Positions 1 to 7,168 of a DNA stretch of 64,000 nucleotides are shown here, piece by piece; the stretch's first letter is position 1; each line of letters starts with the position of its first letter. The DNA is taken from contig CABIYF010000007.1 in the NCBI GenBank assembly GCA_902362875.1, positions 59,556-123,555 on the forward strand. Direction: 5' to 3'. Made by a program: the position numbers and the translations under genes. The notes beneath the pieces are model-generated. The model searched no databases and was not told the origin of the DNA. It saw only the letters and a list, made by a program, of their open reading frames with translations. Source of the stretch: Eubacteriaceae bacterium. Lineage in GTDB: Bacteria > Bacillota > Clostridia > Lachnospirales > Lachnospiraceae.

Positions 1-91
1 ATAAATAATGTCAATCATCTTTTTCTTAATTATTAATATTTATAATATTTTTCTCGATTTCCATACAGGAAAGAAGCCAATATTACAGAAA

Positions 92-118
92 AGTCCGCGA
101 TAAAAATACCGCGGACTC
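92..118 (-). terminator. Intrinsic terminator of the butyryl-CoA operon
   Basis: AGTCCGCG (92-99) pairs perfectly with CGCGGACT (110-117) around a 10-nt AT-rich loop. Read on the minus strand the stem is followed by TTTTCTG. It lies just past the etfA stop codon and should end the thl-etfA transcript. Bases 1-85 are AT-rich and I see no gene in them. Confidence 0.85.
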
Positions 119-145
119 CTTAAGGATTAAATTCTCAAAAGTTGA

Positions 146-1189
146 TTATTTAACAACTGCTCTTAATTTTTCTGTTAAAGCTGGAACGATCTTATTTAAG
201 TCTCCAACGATTCCGTAATCAGCTACATCAAAGATAGGAGCTGTTTCATCTTTGTTGATTGCAATGATGATATCAGATTCTTCCATACCTGCAACGTGCT
301 GGATTGCTCCAGAAATACCGATTGCGAAGTATACGTTAGGACGTACAGTTTTTCCTGTCTGTCCAACCTGGATATCTCTTGGCTGCCATCCGTTATCAAC
401 AACGGCACGAGAACAGCTTACTTCTCCTCCGAGAACGTCAGCTAATTCTTTTAACATTCCGAATCCTTCTTCTCCAACTCCACGTCCACCAGATACTAAG
501 ATCTTAGCATCCATGATATCTACTGTATCTGTAACAGATTTAACGATATCAACAATTTCAACGTATTTGTTGTCTGGAGTAAATCCAGGATTGTATTCGA
601 TAACTTCAGCTTTTGCTCCTTCGATAGGATCGATCTTCTGCATAACACCAGGACGAACTGTTGCCATCTGAGGTCTGTTGTCTGGGCAAGCGATTGTTGC
701 GATTGTGTTTCCACCGAATGCTGGACGAGTCATTAATAACTGATTATGTTTCTGTTCTTTTCCTGGGATTGCTCTTAATGGGAAATCACCGATTTCAAGA
801 ACTGTACAGTCAGCTGTTAAACCTGTCTGAACACGTGCAGATACACGAGGTCCAAGGTCACGACCGATTGCTGTCGCACCAACTAACATAATTTCTGGTT
901 TGTATTCATTGATTACAGATGCTAATGCATGTGTATATGGTTCTGTTCTGTATTCTTTTAATTCTGGATCGTCAACTACGATTACTTTATCAGCACCGTA
1001 TTTTGCAAGATCATCTACTAATCCTTTAACGTCAGAACCTACAAGAACAGCAGTTACGTCTGTATCTAAGTCTTTTGCTAAGTCTTTTGCTTTTCCAAGT
1101 AATTCGAATGCGATTCCGCTTAATTCGTTATCTACCTGCTGTGCAAAGACGTATACGCCTCTATATTCTTCTAAACCCATTTTATTCAC
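146..1189 (-). CDS. etfA: Electron transfer flavoprotein, alpha subunit
   Basis: EtfA pairs with EtfB. In clostridia the Etf-Bcd complex couples NADH-dependent crotonyl-CoA reduction to ferredoxin reduction in the cytoplasm. The sequence has the N-terminal Etf domain (YRGVYVFAQQ) and the C-terminal FAD-binding region with SGGRGVGEEGF, GQTGKTVRP and GISGAIQH. About 345 residues is normal for the family. Three starts are possible: GTG at 1192, GTG at 1189 and ATG at 1180. I prefer 1189 because AGGA lies 6 nt upstream of it, while the ATG has only a GGTG at that distance. It is the last gene of the operon, 15 nt after etfB, followed by a terminator. Confidence 0.95.
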   Translation of the reverse strand: MNKMGLEEYRGVYVFAQQVDNELSGIAFELLGKAKDLAKDLDTDVTAVLVGSDVKGLVDDLAKYGADKVIVVDDPELKEYRTEPYTHALASVINEYKPEIMLVGATAIGRDLGPRVSARVQTGLTADCTVLEIGDFPLRAIPGKEQKHNQLLMTRPAFGGNTIATIACPDNRPQMATVRPGVMQKIDPIEGAKAEVIEYNPGFTPDNKYVEIVDIVKSVTDTVDIMDAKILVSGGRGVGEEGFGMLKELADVLGGEVSCSRAVVDNGWQPRDIQVGQTGKTVRPNVYFAIGISGAIQHVAGMEESDIIIAINKDETAPIFDVADYGIVGDLNKIVPALTEKLRAVVK

Positions 1190-1204
1190 CACTTTTCCTT
1201 TTCA

Positions 1205-1987
1205 CTAAATTACATGTTTTTCAGCTAATTTATCCATGATATAATCTACTGCTTCTTCTGGATCAAGTGTAACTTTTTCTCCAGCACCTTTTCTTACTTT
1301 GTCAGATGCTTTTGCGATCTTAGTTGGAGATCCAGCAAGACCAAGGTTAGAATCATCTACATCTTTAAGGTCTTTTCTTCCCCAAACAGTTACTTCTGCA
1401 TCATATGCATCAAAGATTCCACCTGGAGTCATATATCTTGGCTCGTTTAATTCAGCTAATGCTGTAACTAAGCAAGGCATTTTAGCTTTTAAGATGTGGT
1501 ATCTATCTTCATACTGACGCTGAACAACTACGCTGTCACCGTCAATTTTAATGTCTTCTGCATAAGAGATAACTGGAATATCAAGATGTTCAGAAATCTG
1601 TGGTCCAACCTGAGCTGTATCACCATCGATAGCCTGACGTCCTGTGATGATCAGGTCATAATCAAGATTTCTTAATGCTCCAGCTAATGTAGTAGAAGTT
1701 GCCCATGTGTCAGCTCCTCCTAATACTCTGTCAGTTACAAGGATACCTTTGTCAGCACCCATTGCCATAGCTTCACGAAGAACTTCGTCAGCTTTTGGAA
1801 GTCCCATTGTAAGAACTGTAACTTCAGCTCCATATTCATCTTTAATTCTAAGTGCTGCTTCTAATCCAGCTTTGTCATCTGGGTTCATGATAGTAAGCAT
1901 AGCACCTCTGTCTAATGTACCATCTGGGTTGAATTTAACTCCACCTTTTGTATCTGGTACCTGTTTTACACAAACAACTATCTTCAC
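1205..1987 (-). CDS. etfB: Electron transfer flavoprotein, beta subunit
   Basis: Beta subunit of the Etf heterodimer that hands electrons to butyryl-CoA dehydrogenase. In bifurcating clostridial Etfs this subunit carries the FAD at which NADH is oxidised (family knowledge). The start MKIVVCVKQVPDT and the later ITGRQAIDGDTAQVGP signature are typical, and 260 residues is the usual length. The start is a GTG at 1987 with GGGAGGT 7 nt upstream, so two consecutive operon genes (etfB and probably etfA) use GTG. It begins 13 nt after the bcd stop and is almost certainly cotranscribed and co-expressed with bcd. Confidence 0.96.
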   Translation of the reverse strand: MKIVVCVKQVPDTKGGVKFNPDGTLDRGAMLTIMNPDDKAGLEAALRIKDEYGAEVTVLTMGLPKADEVLREAMAMGADKGILVTDRVLGGADTWATSTTLAGALRNLDYDLIITGRQAIDGDTAQVGPQISEHLDIPVISYAEDIKIDGDSVVVQRQYEDRYHILKAKMPCLVTALAELNEPRYMTPGGIFDAYDAEVTVWGRKDLKDVDDSNLGLAGSPTKIAKASDKVRKGAGEKVTLDPEEAVDYIMDKLAEKHVI

Positions 1988-2000
1988 GGTAAGTACCTCC

Positions 2001-3152
2001 CTATTTCAATAAGTTTCCAGAAATAACCATACGCTGAACTTCAGATGTTCCTTCGTAGATTTCTGTGATCTTAGCATCGCGCATCATACGTTCTACATCG
2101 TATTCTCTGATGTATCCGTAACCACCATGTAACTGAACAGCTTTTGTTGTTACTTCCATAGCAACTTCTGCTGCATATAATTTAGCCATAGCAGCTTCAA
2201 CACTGTATACTTTCTGAGTAGCTTTTGCCATAGCAGCTTTGTATACTAACTGTTTAGCAGCTTCTACTTTAGTTGCCATATCAGCTAACTGGAACTGTGT
2301 ATTCTGGAACTGTCCGATAGAACGTCCGAACTGTTTTCTTTCTTTTACATATTCGATTGTTCTTTCTAAAGCACCTTCTGCAAGTCCAAGAGCCTGAGAA
2401 GCGATACCAATACGTCCTCCATCAAGAGTATGCATTGCGATACCGAAACCTTTACCCTGTTTTCCTAACAGATTTTCTTTTGGAATACGGCAGTCTTCGA
2501 AGATTAATTCATATGTAGCTGATCCGCGGATACCCATTTTCTTTTCTTTTGTTCCGAATGTGAAACCTGGAGTTCCTTTTTCTACGATGAATGCAGAAAT
2601 TTCTTTCATCTTTCTTCCGCGTTTTTCAACAACACCTGTTACTGCGATTACGATATAAACGTCTGCGTAGCTTCCGTTTGTGATGAAGCACTTAGATCCG
2701 TTTAATACCCATTCGTCTCCGTCTAATACAGCTTTTGTCTGCTGTCCCTGTGCGTCAGTACCAGCACCTGGTTCTGTCAGACCGAAAGCTCCTAATTTCT
2801 TACCAGATGCTAAATCTGGGATATATTTCTTTTTCTGTTCTTCTGTACCGAAAGTCTGGATTGGATCGATACAAAGAGATGTATGTGCTGAAACGATAAC
2901 TCCTGTTGTACCGCAAACTTTTGATAATTCTTCAACACACATAACATATGTTAAAGGATCGCATCCCTGTCCACCATATTCTTTAGGAACTGGAATACCT
3001 AAGAATCCTGCTTTAGCCATTTTTGCTACAGTTTCAACTGGAAACTGTTCATTTTCATCCACGTCCTGTGCAAGAGGCTTTACTTCTTTTTCAGCAAACT
3101 CTTTGAAAAGAGTTCTTGCCATTTCATGTTTCTTACTTAATGTGAAATCCAT
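2001..3152 (-). CDS. bcd: Butyryl-CoA dehydrogenase
   Basis: Acyl-CoA dehydrogenase family flavoenzyme that reduces crotonyl-CoA to butyryl-CoA, the final reduction of the pathway, working with EtfAB. Visible signatures are FGLTEPGAGTDAQG (FAD/substrate region), GGRIGIASQALG, QLHGGYGY and the C-terminal IYEGTSEVQRM, whose glutamate is the expected catalytic base of short-chain dehydrogenases. Length 383 residues fits the family. ATG at 3152 is preceded by GGAGG. The neighbours hbd (upstream) and etfBA (downstream) make the butyryl-CoA rather than a general acyl-CoA assignment secure. Confidence 0.97.
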   Translation of the reverse strand: MDFTLSKKHEMARTLFKEFAEKEVKPLAQDVDENEQFPVETVAKMAKAGFLGIPVPKEYGGQGCDPLTYVMCVEELSKVCGTTGVIVSAHTSLCIDPIQTFGTEEQKKKYIPDLASGKKLGAFGLTEPGAGTDAQGQQTKAVLDGDEWVLNGSKCFITNGSYADVYIVIAVTGVVEKRGRKMKEISAFIVEKGTPGFTFGTKEKKMGIRGSATYELIFEDCRIPKENLLGKQGKGFGIAMHTLDGGRIGIASQALGLAEGALERTIEYVKERKQFGRSIGQFQNTQFQLADMATKVEAAKQLVYKAAMAKATQKVYSVEAAMAKLYAAEVAMEVTTKAVQLHGGYGYIREYDVERMMRDAKITEIYEGTSEVQRMVISGNLLK

Positions 3153-3191
3153 TCTTTATTCCTCCATCATGATTTCTATAAAGTTAACTTC

Positions 3192-3221
3192 TGCATCCGG
3201 AGTTCACCATCTCCGGATGCA
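3192..3221 (-). other. Intercistronic stem-loop between hbd and bcd
   Basis: TGCATCCGGAG (3192-3202) is perfectly complementary to CTCCGGATGCA (3211-3221), giving an 11-bp GC-rich stem with an 8-nt loop in the hbd-bcd spacer. Minus-strand RNA continues GAAGTTAAC after the stem, with no U-tract, so it is not a standard terminator. A role in mRNA stability or processing that raises bcd-etfBA dosage is an inference. Confidence 0.75.
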
Positions 3222-3239
3222 AAAGAAAAGCTCTTTTTC

Positions 3240-4079
3240 TTACTTGCTGTAATCGTAGAATCCTTTACCAGTTTTACATCCTAATAATCCTCCACGAACC
3301 ATCTTTCTTAATAATGGATGTGGACGATATTTTGTATCACCAAATTCATTGTAAAGTACTTCCATGATTGCAAGGCAAACGTCTAATCCAATTAAATCAC
3401 CTAAAGCTAAAGGTCCCATTGGATGGTTTGCTCCTAATTTCATAGCTGTATCAATACCTTCTACAGAAGCTACTCCATCAGCATAAATTCCGATTGCTTC
3501 GTTGATCATAGGGATTAAGATTCTGTTAACTACGAATCCAGCACCTTCTTCAACCTGTACAGGTGTTTTACCGATTTCTTCAGCGATTGCTTTGATCTTA
3601 TCAACAACTTCTTTTGGTGTGTTGATACCAGCGATAACTTCAACCAGTTTCATAACAGGAGCTGGGTTAAAGAAATGCATACCGATCATTGGACGATCAA
3701 GTCCTGCACCAATTTCTGTGATTGATAAAGAAGATGTGTTTGTAGCAAAGATAGCATCTTCTTTACAGATATCCTGTAATTCTTTGAATGTCTGTTTTTT
3801 GATTTCCATGTTTTCAATAGCTGCTTCTACGATTAAATCGCAGTCTGTACAGATATCTTTTACACCTGTTGTGATCTTTGCTAAAATAGCATCTGCAGCT
3901 GCCTGTTCCATTTTTCCTCTTGCAACACGTTTTTCTAAACCTTTTGCGATTTTAGCTTTTCCGTTTGCTGCAAATTCTTCATTAATATCACATAAGCATA
4001 CTTCATATCCTTCTGTCTGTGCAAATGCCTGTGCGATTCCGCTACCCATTGTTCCAGCGCCGATTACTCCAACTTTCAT
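3240..4079 (-). CDS. hbd: 3-hydroxybutyryl-CoA dehydrogenase
   Basis: Converts acetoacetyl-CoA to 3-hydroxybutyryl-CoA in the cytoplasm, the step between thiolase and crotonase. The N-terminal Rossmann motif GAGTMG covers residues 7-12. NTSS (114-117), the catalytic H135 in [10 protein letters not shown]147 in LVEVI and GFVVNR (181-186) are all present. The end [17 protein letters not shown]...GKGFYDYSK is the dimerisation domain. 279 residues is standard. ATG at 4079 follows CAGGAGGAATTATA. It is the third gene of the operon. Confidence 0.97.
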   Translation of the reverse strand: MKVGVIGAGTMGSGIAQAFAQTEGYEVCLCDINEEFAANGKAKIAKGLEKRVARGKMEQAAADAILAKITTGVKDICTDCDLIVEAAIENMEIKKQTFKELQDICKEDAIFATNTSSLSITEIGAGLDRPMIGMHFFNPAPVMKLVEVIAGINTPKEVVDKIKAIAEEIGKTPVQVEEGAGFVVNRILIPMINEAIGIYADGVASVEGIDTAMKLGANHPMGPLALGDLIGLDVCLAIMEVLYNEFGDTKYRPHPLLRKMVRGGLLGCKTGKGFYDYSK

Positions 4080-4119
4080 TATAATTCCTCCTGTAAAATT
4101 ATTTTACTATGTAGTTTCT

Positions 4120-4145
4120 CAGTCTGTGACAAATGCCACAGACTG
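4120..4145 (-). other. Intercistronic stem-loop between crt and hbd
   Basis: CAGTCTGTG (4120-4128) pairs perfectly with CACAGACTG (4137-4145) across an 8-nt loop. The minus-strand RNA has no U-run after the stem, so it should not terminate efficiently. It has the same design as the hairpin between hbd and bcd, one gene further downstream. Confidence 0.7.
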
Positions 4146-4166
4146 GAAATATATCAAACTTCATTA

Positions 4167-4958
4167 TTATTTGTTCTGGAAAGGAACAACTTTTAATTTC
4201 TTGGATTTATCTTTCTCTAAGAAGTTACCCATTCCTGCTTTCTGATCTTCTGTTTCAAAACAGCTTCCGAAAGCTTTTTCTTCTACAACGATTGCCTGAT
4301 CCATATCTACCTGAAGACCATCGTTGATCGCTTTCTTACATGCACGCACTGCGATTGGTGCATTAGATGCGATCTTGTTCGCTAATTTCTTAGCTGCTGC
4401 TAATAATTCTTCCTGTGGATATACTGCATTAACTAATCCGATTCTGTAAGCTTCTTCTGCTTTGATATTAAATGCTGTATAGATCATTTCTTTTGCTTTT
4501 CCTACTCCGACGATACGAGCAAGTCTCTGTGTACCACCGAATCCTGGTGTGATTCCAAGACCAACTTCAGGCTGTCCAAAGATTGCGTTTTCTGAACACA
4601 GTCTGATGTCACAGCTCATAGAGATCTCACATCCTCCACCTAAAGCGAATCCGTTAACTGCTGCGATAACTGGAATTGGGAATGTTTCAATCTTACGGAA
4701 TACATCGTTTCCGATCTTACCGAAAGCTTCTCCTTCTTCTTTTGTTAATGTGCTCATCTCTCCGATATCAGCACCTGCAACGAAAGATTTATCTCCTGCA
4801 CCTGTTAATACAACAGCTCTTGTTGTTTCTAAGTCGATTGCATCAAAAGTTGCTTCGATTTCTTTTAATACTTCACTGTTTAATGCGTTTAACGCTTTTG
4901 GACGGTTGATTGTTACAACACCTACAAAACCATCCTGTTCATATGTAACGAATTCCAT
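4167..4958 (-). CDS. crt: 3-hydroxybutyryl-CoA dehydratase (crotonase)
   Basis: Enoyl-CoA hydratase family enzyme that dehydrates 3-hydroxybutyryl-CoA to crotonyl-CoA. The oxyanion-hole segments are AGADI (61-65) and GGGCE. The two catalytic glutamates are E111 (GGGCE) and E131 (QPEVGLG). The C-terminal trimerisation helix region is complete. 263 residues matches clostridial Crt. ATG at 4958 has AAGGAG upstream. It lies 36 nt downstream of thl, consistent with one polycistronic message. Confidence 0.97.
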   Translation of the reverse strand: MEFVTYEQDGFVGVVTINRPKALNALNSEVLKEIEATFDAIDLETTRAVVLTGAGDKSFVAGADIGEMSTLTKEEGEAFGKIGNDVFRKIETFPIPVIAAVNGFALGGGCEISMSCDIRLCSENAIFGQPEVGLGITPGFGGTQRLARIVGVGKAKEMIYTAFNIKAEEAYRIGLVNAVYPQEELLAAAKKLANKIASNAPIAVRACKKAINDGLQVDMDQAIVVEEKAFGSCFETEDQKAGMGNFLEKDKSKKLKVVPFQNK

Positions 4959-4994
4959 ACTAAGAATTCTCCTTTCCTAATTATCTATAGTTAA

Positions 4995-6179
4995 TTAGTC
5001 TCTCTCAACGATAGTTGTGCAACCCATTCCACCACCGATGCAAAGTGTTGCAAGACCTTTCTTAGCGTCTCTCTTCTGCATTTCATGAAGCAGTGTAACG
5101 AAGATACGGCATCCTGAAGCTCCTACTGGATGTCCAAGAGCGATTGCTCCACCGTTTACGTTTACTTTGCTCATATCGAATTTCAGATCTCTTGCTACTG
5201 CTACAGACTGTGCTGCGAAAGCTTCGTTTGCTTCGATTAAGTCCATATCGTCGATTGTTAAATCTGCTTTTGCTAAAGCTTTCTTTGTAGAAGCAACTGG
5301 TCCAACACCCATGATAGATGGATCTACACCACCAAGAGCTCCTGTTACATATGTAGCCATTGGTGTAACACCTAATTCTTTGGCTTTTTCTTCACTCATT
5401 ACTACAACTGCTGCTGCACCATCGTTGATTCCTGATGCGTTACCAGCTGTAACAACTCCACCTTCTTTTCCTGAGCAGCATCTTAATCCTGCTAAAGATT
5501 CAGCTGTTGTTCCAGCTCTTGGTCCTTCATCTGTATCTACGATAACTGTTTTCTTTCTCTGTTTAACTTCTACAGGAACGATCTCATCTTTGAATCTTCC
5601 TGATTCCTGAGCTGCGACTGCTTTCTGCTGAGAAGCTGCTGCAAACTCATCTAATTCTTCACGAGTTAATCCCCACTGTTCTGCTACGTTTTCAGCAGTG
5701 ATCATCATGTGATAGTGATTGAATGCATCTGTTAATGCATCATTAACCATTGTATCTACCAGTGTTCCGTTGTTCATACGATATCCGAAACGTGCTTTTG
5801 GTAATGCAAATGGAGCCATTGACATGCTTTCCATACCACCGGCAACAACGATATCAGCATCTCCTGCCTGAATCATCTGTGCTGCCATGTTTACACAGTT
5901 TAATCCTGATCCACATACTACGTTAACTGTAACTGCTGGTGTTTCGATTGGAAGTCCTGCATTTAAGGAAGCCTGACGAGCAACGTTCTGTCCTAATCCT
6001 GCCTGGATAACGCATCCCATGTATACATGGTCTACCTGATCAGCTGGAACTCCTGCTCTCTTTAATGCTTCTTTGATTACGATTGATCCCATGTCTACTG
6101 CTGGTACTGTGCTGAGTACTCCACCCATTTTACCAATCGCTGTACGGCATGCTCCTGCGATAACTACTTTCTTTGCCAT
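4995..6179 (-). CDS. thl: Acetyl-CoA acetyltransferase (thiolase)
   Basis: First enzyme of the pathway: condenses two acetyl-CoA to acetoacetyl-CoA. The nucleophile C89 sits in [10 protein letters not shown]350 in [10 protein letters not shown] and the acid/base C380 in LCIGGGMGC. The substrate-loop methionine region (MSMAPF) is present. 394 residues is the normal length. ATG at 6179 has GGAGGAAA upstream and a leader of about 60 nt from the promoter. As first gene of the operon it sets expression of the whole route. Fatty-acid oxidation is an unlikely alternative role given the neighbours. Confidence 0.97.
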   Translation of the reverse strand: MAKKVVIAGACRTAIGKMGGVLSTVPAVDMGSIVIKEALKRAGVPADQVDHVYMGCVIQAGLGQNVARQASLNAGLPIETPAVTVNVVCGSGLNCVNMAAQMIQAGDADIVVAGGMESMSMAPFALPKARFGYRMNNGTLVDTMVNDALTDAFNHYHMMITAENVAEQWGLTREELDEFAAASQQKAVAAQESGRFKDEIVPVEVKQRKKTVIVDTDEGPRAGTTAESLAGLRCCSGKEGGVVTAGNASGINDGAAAVVVMSEEKAKELGVTPMATYVTGALGGVDPSIMGVGPVASTKKALAKADLTIDDMDLIEANEAFAAQSVAVARDLKFDMSKVNVNGGAIALGHPVGASGCRIFVTLLHEMQKRDAKKGLATLCIGGGMGCTTIVERD

Positions 6180-6215
6180 ATCAATTTTCCTCCATATTCT
6201 TGATTATTATGCTTT

Positions 6216-6234
6216 GGCGATCTTCTCTCTCGCC
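6216..6234 (-). other. Small stem-loop in the thl 5' leader
   Basis: GGCGA (6216-6220) pairs with TCGCC (6230-6234) around 9 nt, between the promoter and the thl ribosome site. It is short, and a function is not implied. Confidence 0.4.
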
Positions 6235-6243
6235 GATATGTTA

Positions 6244-6272
6244 ATACTATCACAATCTTTTCTCATTTTCAA
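6244..6272 (-). promoter_or_regulatory. Main sigma-A promoter of the butyryl-CoA operon
   Basis: On the minus strand TTGAAA (6267-6272) and TAGTAT (6244-6249) are separated by exactly 17 nt, and TGA directly before the -10 gives an extended -10 (TGN). Transcription would start near 6237, leaving a leader of about 60 nt before thl. Confidence 0.8.
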
Positions 6273-6316
6273 TCGATATTTTTTAAAAAGATTTTCAATA
6301 AATTGTGCAAAGTGCC

Positions 6317-6342
6317 AAAAACCGCATAAATACGTGGTTTTT
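6317..6342. other. Terminator-like inverted repeat upstream of the thl promoter
   Basis: AAAAACC (6317-6323) and GGTTTTT (6336-6342) form an A/T-flanked inverted repeat just upstream of the -35 box. It resembles a weak bidirectional terminator and could insulate the operon from upstream read-through. The stem is short in GC pairs, so the call is tentative. Confidence 0.35.
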
Positions 6343-6364
6343 TGATGTATACAATGTCCTTTTG

Positions 6365-6390
6365 AGATTGTATTTTTTTTAACACAATCT
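6365..6390. promoter_or_regulatory. 26-bp operator-like inverted repeat
   Basis: AGATTGT (6365-6371) and ACAATCT (6384-6390) are perfect inverted arms. Two further inner pairs make 9 of 10 arm positions symmetric around a T-run. It lies about 95 bp upstream of the thl -35. The ACAA/TTGT arms recall redox-regulator (Rex) half-sites, but the spacing is too long for a canonical site. Confidence 0.4.
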
Positions 6391-6392
6391 TG

Positions 6393-6406
6393 TCTGACCG
6401 ATAACA
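6393..6406 (-). promoter_or_regulatory. Candidate CcpA (cre) site upstream of thl
   Basis: Read on the minus strand TGTTATCGGTCAGA fits the cre consensus TGWNANCGNTNWCA at every fixed position but one (G for C at position 13). The core GTTATCGGT recurs 22 bp away at 6419-6427. Carbon-catabolite control of butyrate genes is known in clostridia. Binding here is an inference. Confidence 0.4.
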
Positions 6407-6438
6407 CTTTGTAATACAACCGATAACTTTTCTGCATT

Positions 6439-6480
6439 TTTCGTGAAAAAAGTGTGATATTTTCGTGAAAAAAATAACAA
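6439..6480 (+). promoter_or_regulatory. Paired TTTCGTGAAAAAA repeats with a Rex-like site
   Basis: TTTCGTGAAAAAA occurs at 6439-6451 and 6461-6473, 22 bp apart. The second copy is part of TCGTGAAAAAAATAACAA (6463-6480), which differs from the Rex-type palindrome TTGTGAA-N4-TTAACAA at two positions. A further GTGAAAAAA lies on the minus strand at 6543-6551. Rex senses NADH/NAD+ and represses butyrate genes in Clostridium (established). The site here is an inference. Confidence 0.4.
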
Positions 6481-6563
6481 TTTTTATAATATGGGTATAT
6501 AGTTAATTTCTATAAATTAATTCTTTGTTAAAAATACTTCACTTTTTTCACATTTTTTCAGCA

Positions 6564-6616
6564 TAAAAAAGAGAGAGAAAATAATTTCTATATTGAAACT
6601 CATCTTCTCTCTCTTT
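6564..6616 (-). terminator. Intrinsic terminator after ilvN
   Basis: AAAGAGAGAGAA and TTCTCTCTCTTT (about 6568-6579 and 6605-6615) form a 12-bp stem with a structured loop. On the minus strand it is followed by TTTTTTATGC. It ends the scp-ilv transcript 30 nt beyond the ilvN stop. Confidence 0.8.
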
Positions 6617-6645
6617 ATCTTCATTTATGAACAAATTGATCCTTT

Positions 6646-7155
6646 TTATCGATCCTGCATGCTGATACAATCGATCGCTACCGGACCTCCTCGTACAACT
6701 TCAATATTGGTATAACGTTCTTTAAATACCTTTAGGATAGAATCGTTCTTTGTCTCTGTACGGATTGCTTCTATTAAAAGACTATCTTTACCCATATCTT
6801 TGATCAGGAAACGAAATACTTCTGCCATCTGAAAGATCTCTGCCATCTGTTTCTCTGTAAGACTTTTTACTTTAATGAACATGATCTCTTTTGTACGGAT
6901 GGATGTATCTGTGTAATCAATAACTTTAATTACTTCTACACTTCGGTTTAACTGTTTCTTTACCTGTTCAAATGTCTTTTCATCTGCATCAATACAGATT
7001 GTCATACGTGACATTGTTGGGTCTTCTGTCTCTCCTACTGTCAGACTGTGTATATTGTAAGCTTTTCCTGAAAACAGTCCTGAAATTCTTGCCAGAACAC
7101 CGACACGGTTTTCTACAAATAAGGACAGCCATCTTCTCTGCATCTGATTATCCAT
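6646..7155 (-). CDS. ilvN: Acetolactate synthase small (regulatory) subunit
   Basis: Regulatory subunit of acetohydroxyacid synthase, which activates the large subunit and mediates feedback inhibition by branched-chain amino acids. The N-terminal ACT domain (about 8-80) starts WLSLFVENRVGVLARISGLF and includes YNIHSLTVGETE. The C-terminal ALS small-subunit domain follows. 169 residues fits the longer IlvH/IlvN type. It begins 13 nt after ilvB with its own AAGGAGGAG site and is followed by a terminator, so it is the last gene of the operon. Confidence 0.95.
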   Translation of the reverse strand: MDNQMQRRWLSLFVENRVGVLARISGLFSGKAYNIHSLTVGETEDPTMSRMTICIDADEKTFEQVKKQLNRSVEVIKVIDYTDTSIRTKEIMFIKVKSLTEKQMAEIFQMAEVFRFLIKDMGKDSLLIEAIRTETKNDSILKVFKERYTNIEVVRGGPVAIDCISMQDR

Positions 7156-7168
7156 ATTTTACTCCTCC

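Noticed and set aside
3502..4245. 247-codon plus-strand open frame across hbd
   Set aside because: It is antisense to a clearly real gene, has no ribosome site and no protein-like motifs; it arises from the codon bias of hbd.
6180..6645. Riboswitch or T-box in the thl upstream region
   Set aside because: No conserved aptamer or T-box core is visible, and most of the region lies upstream of the promoter so is not in the thl mRNA.
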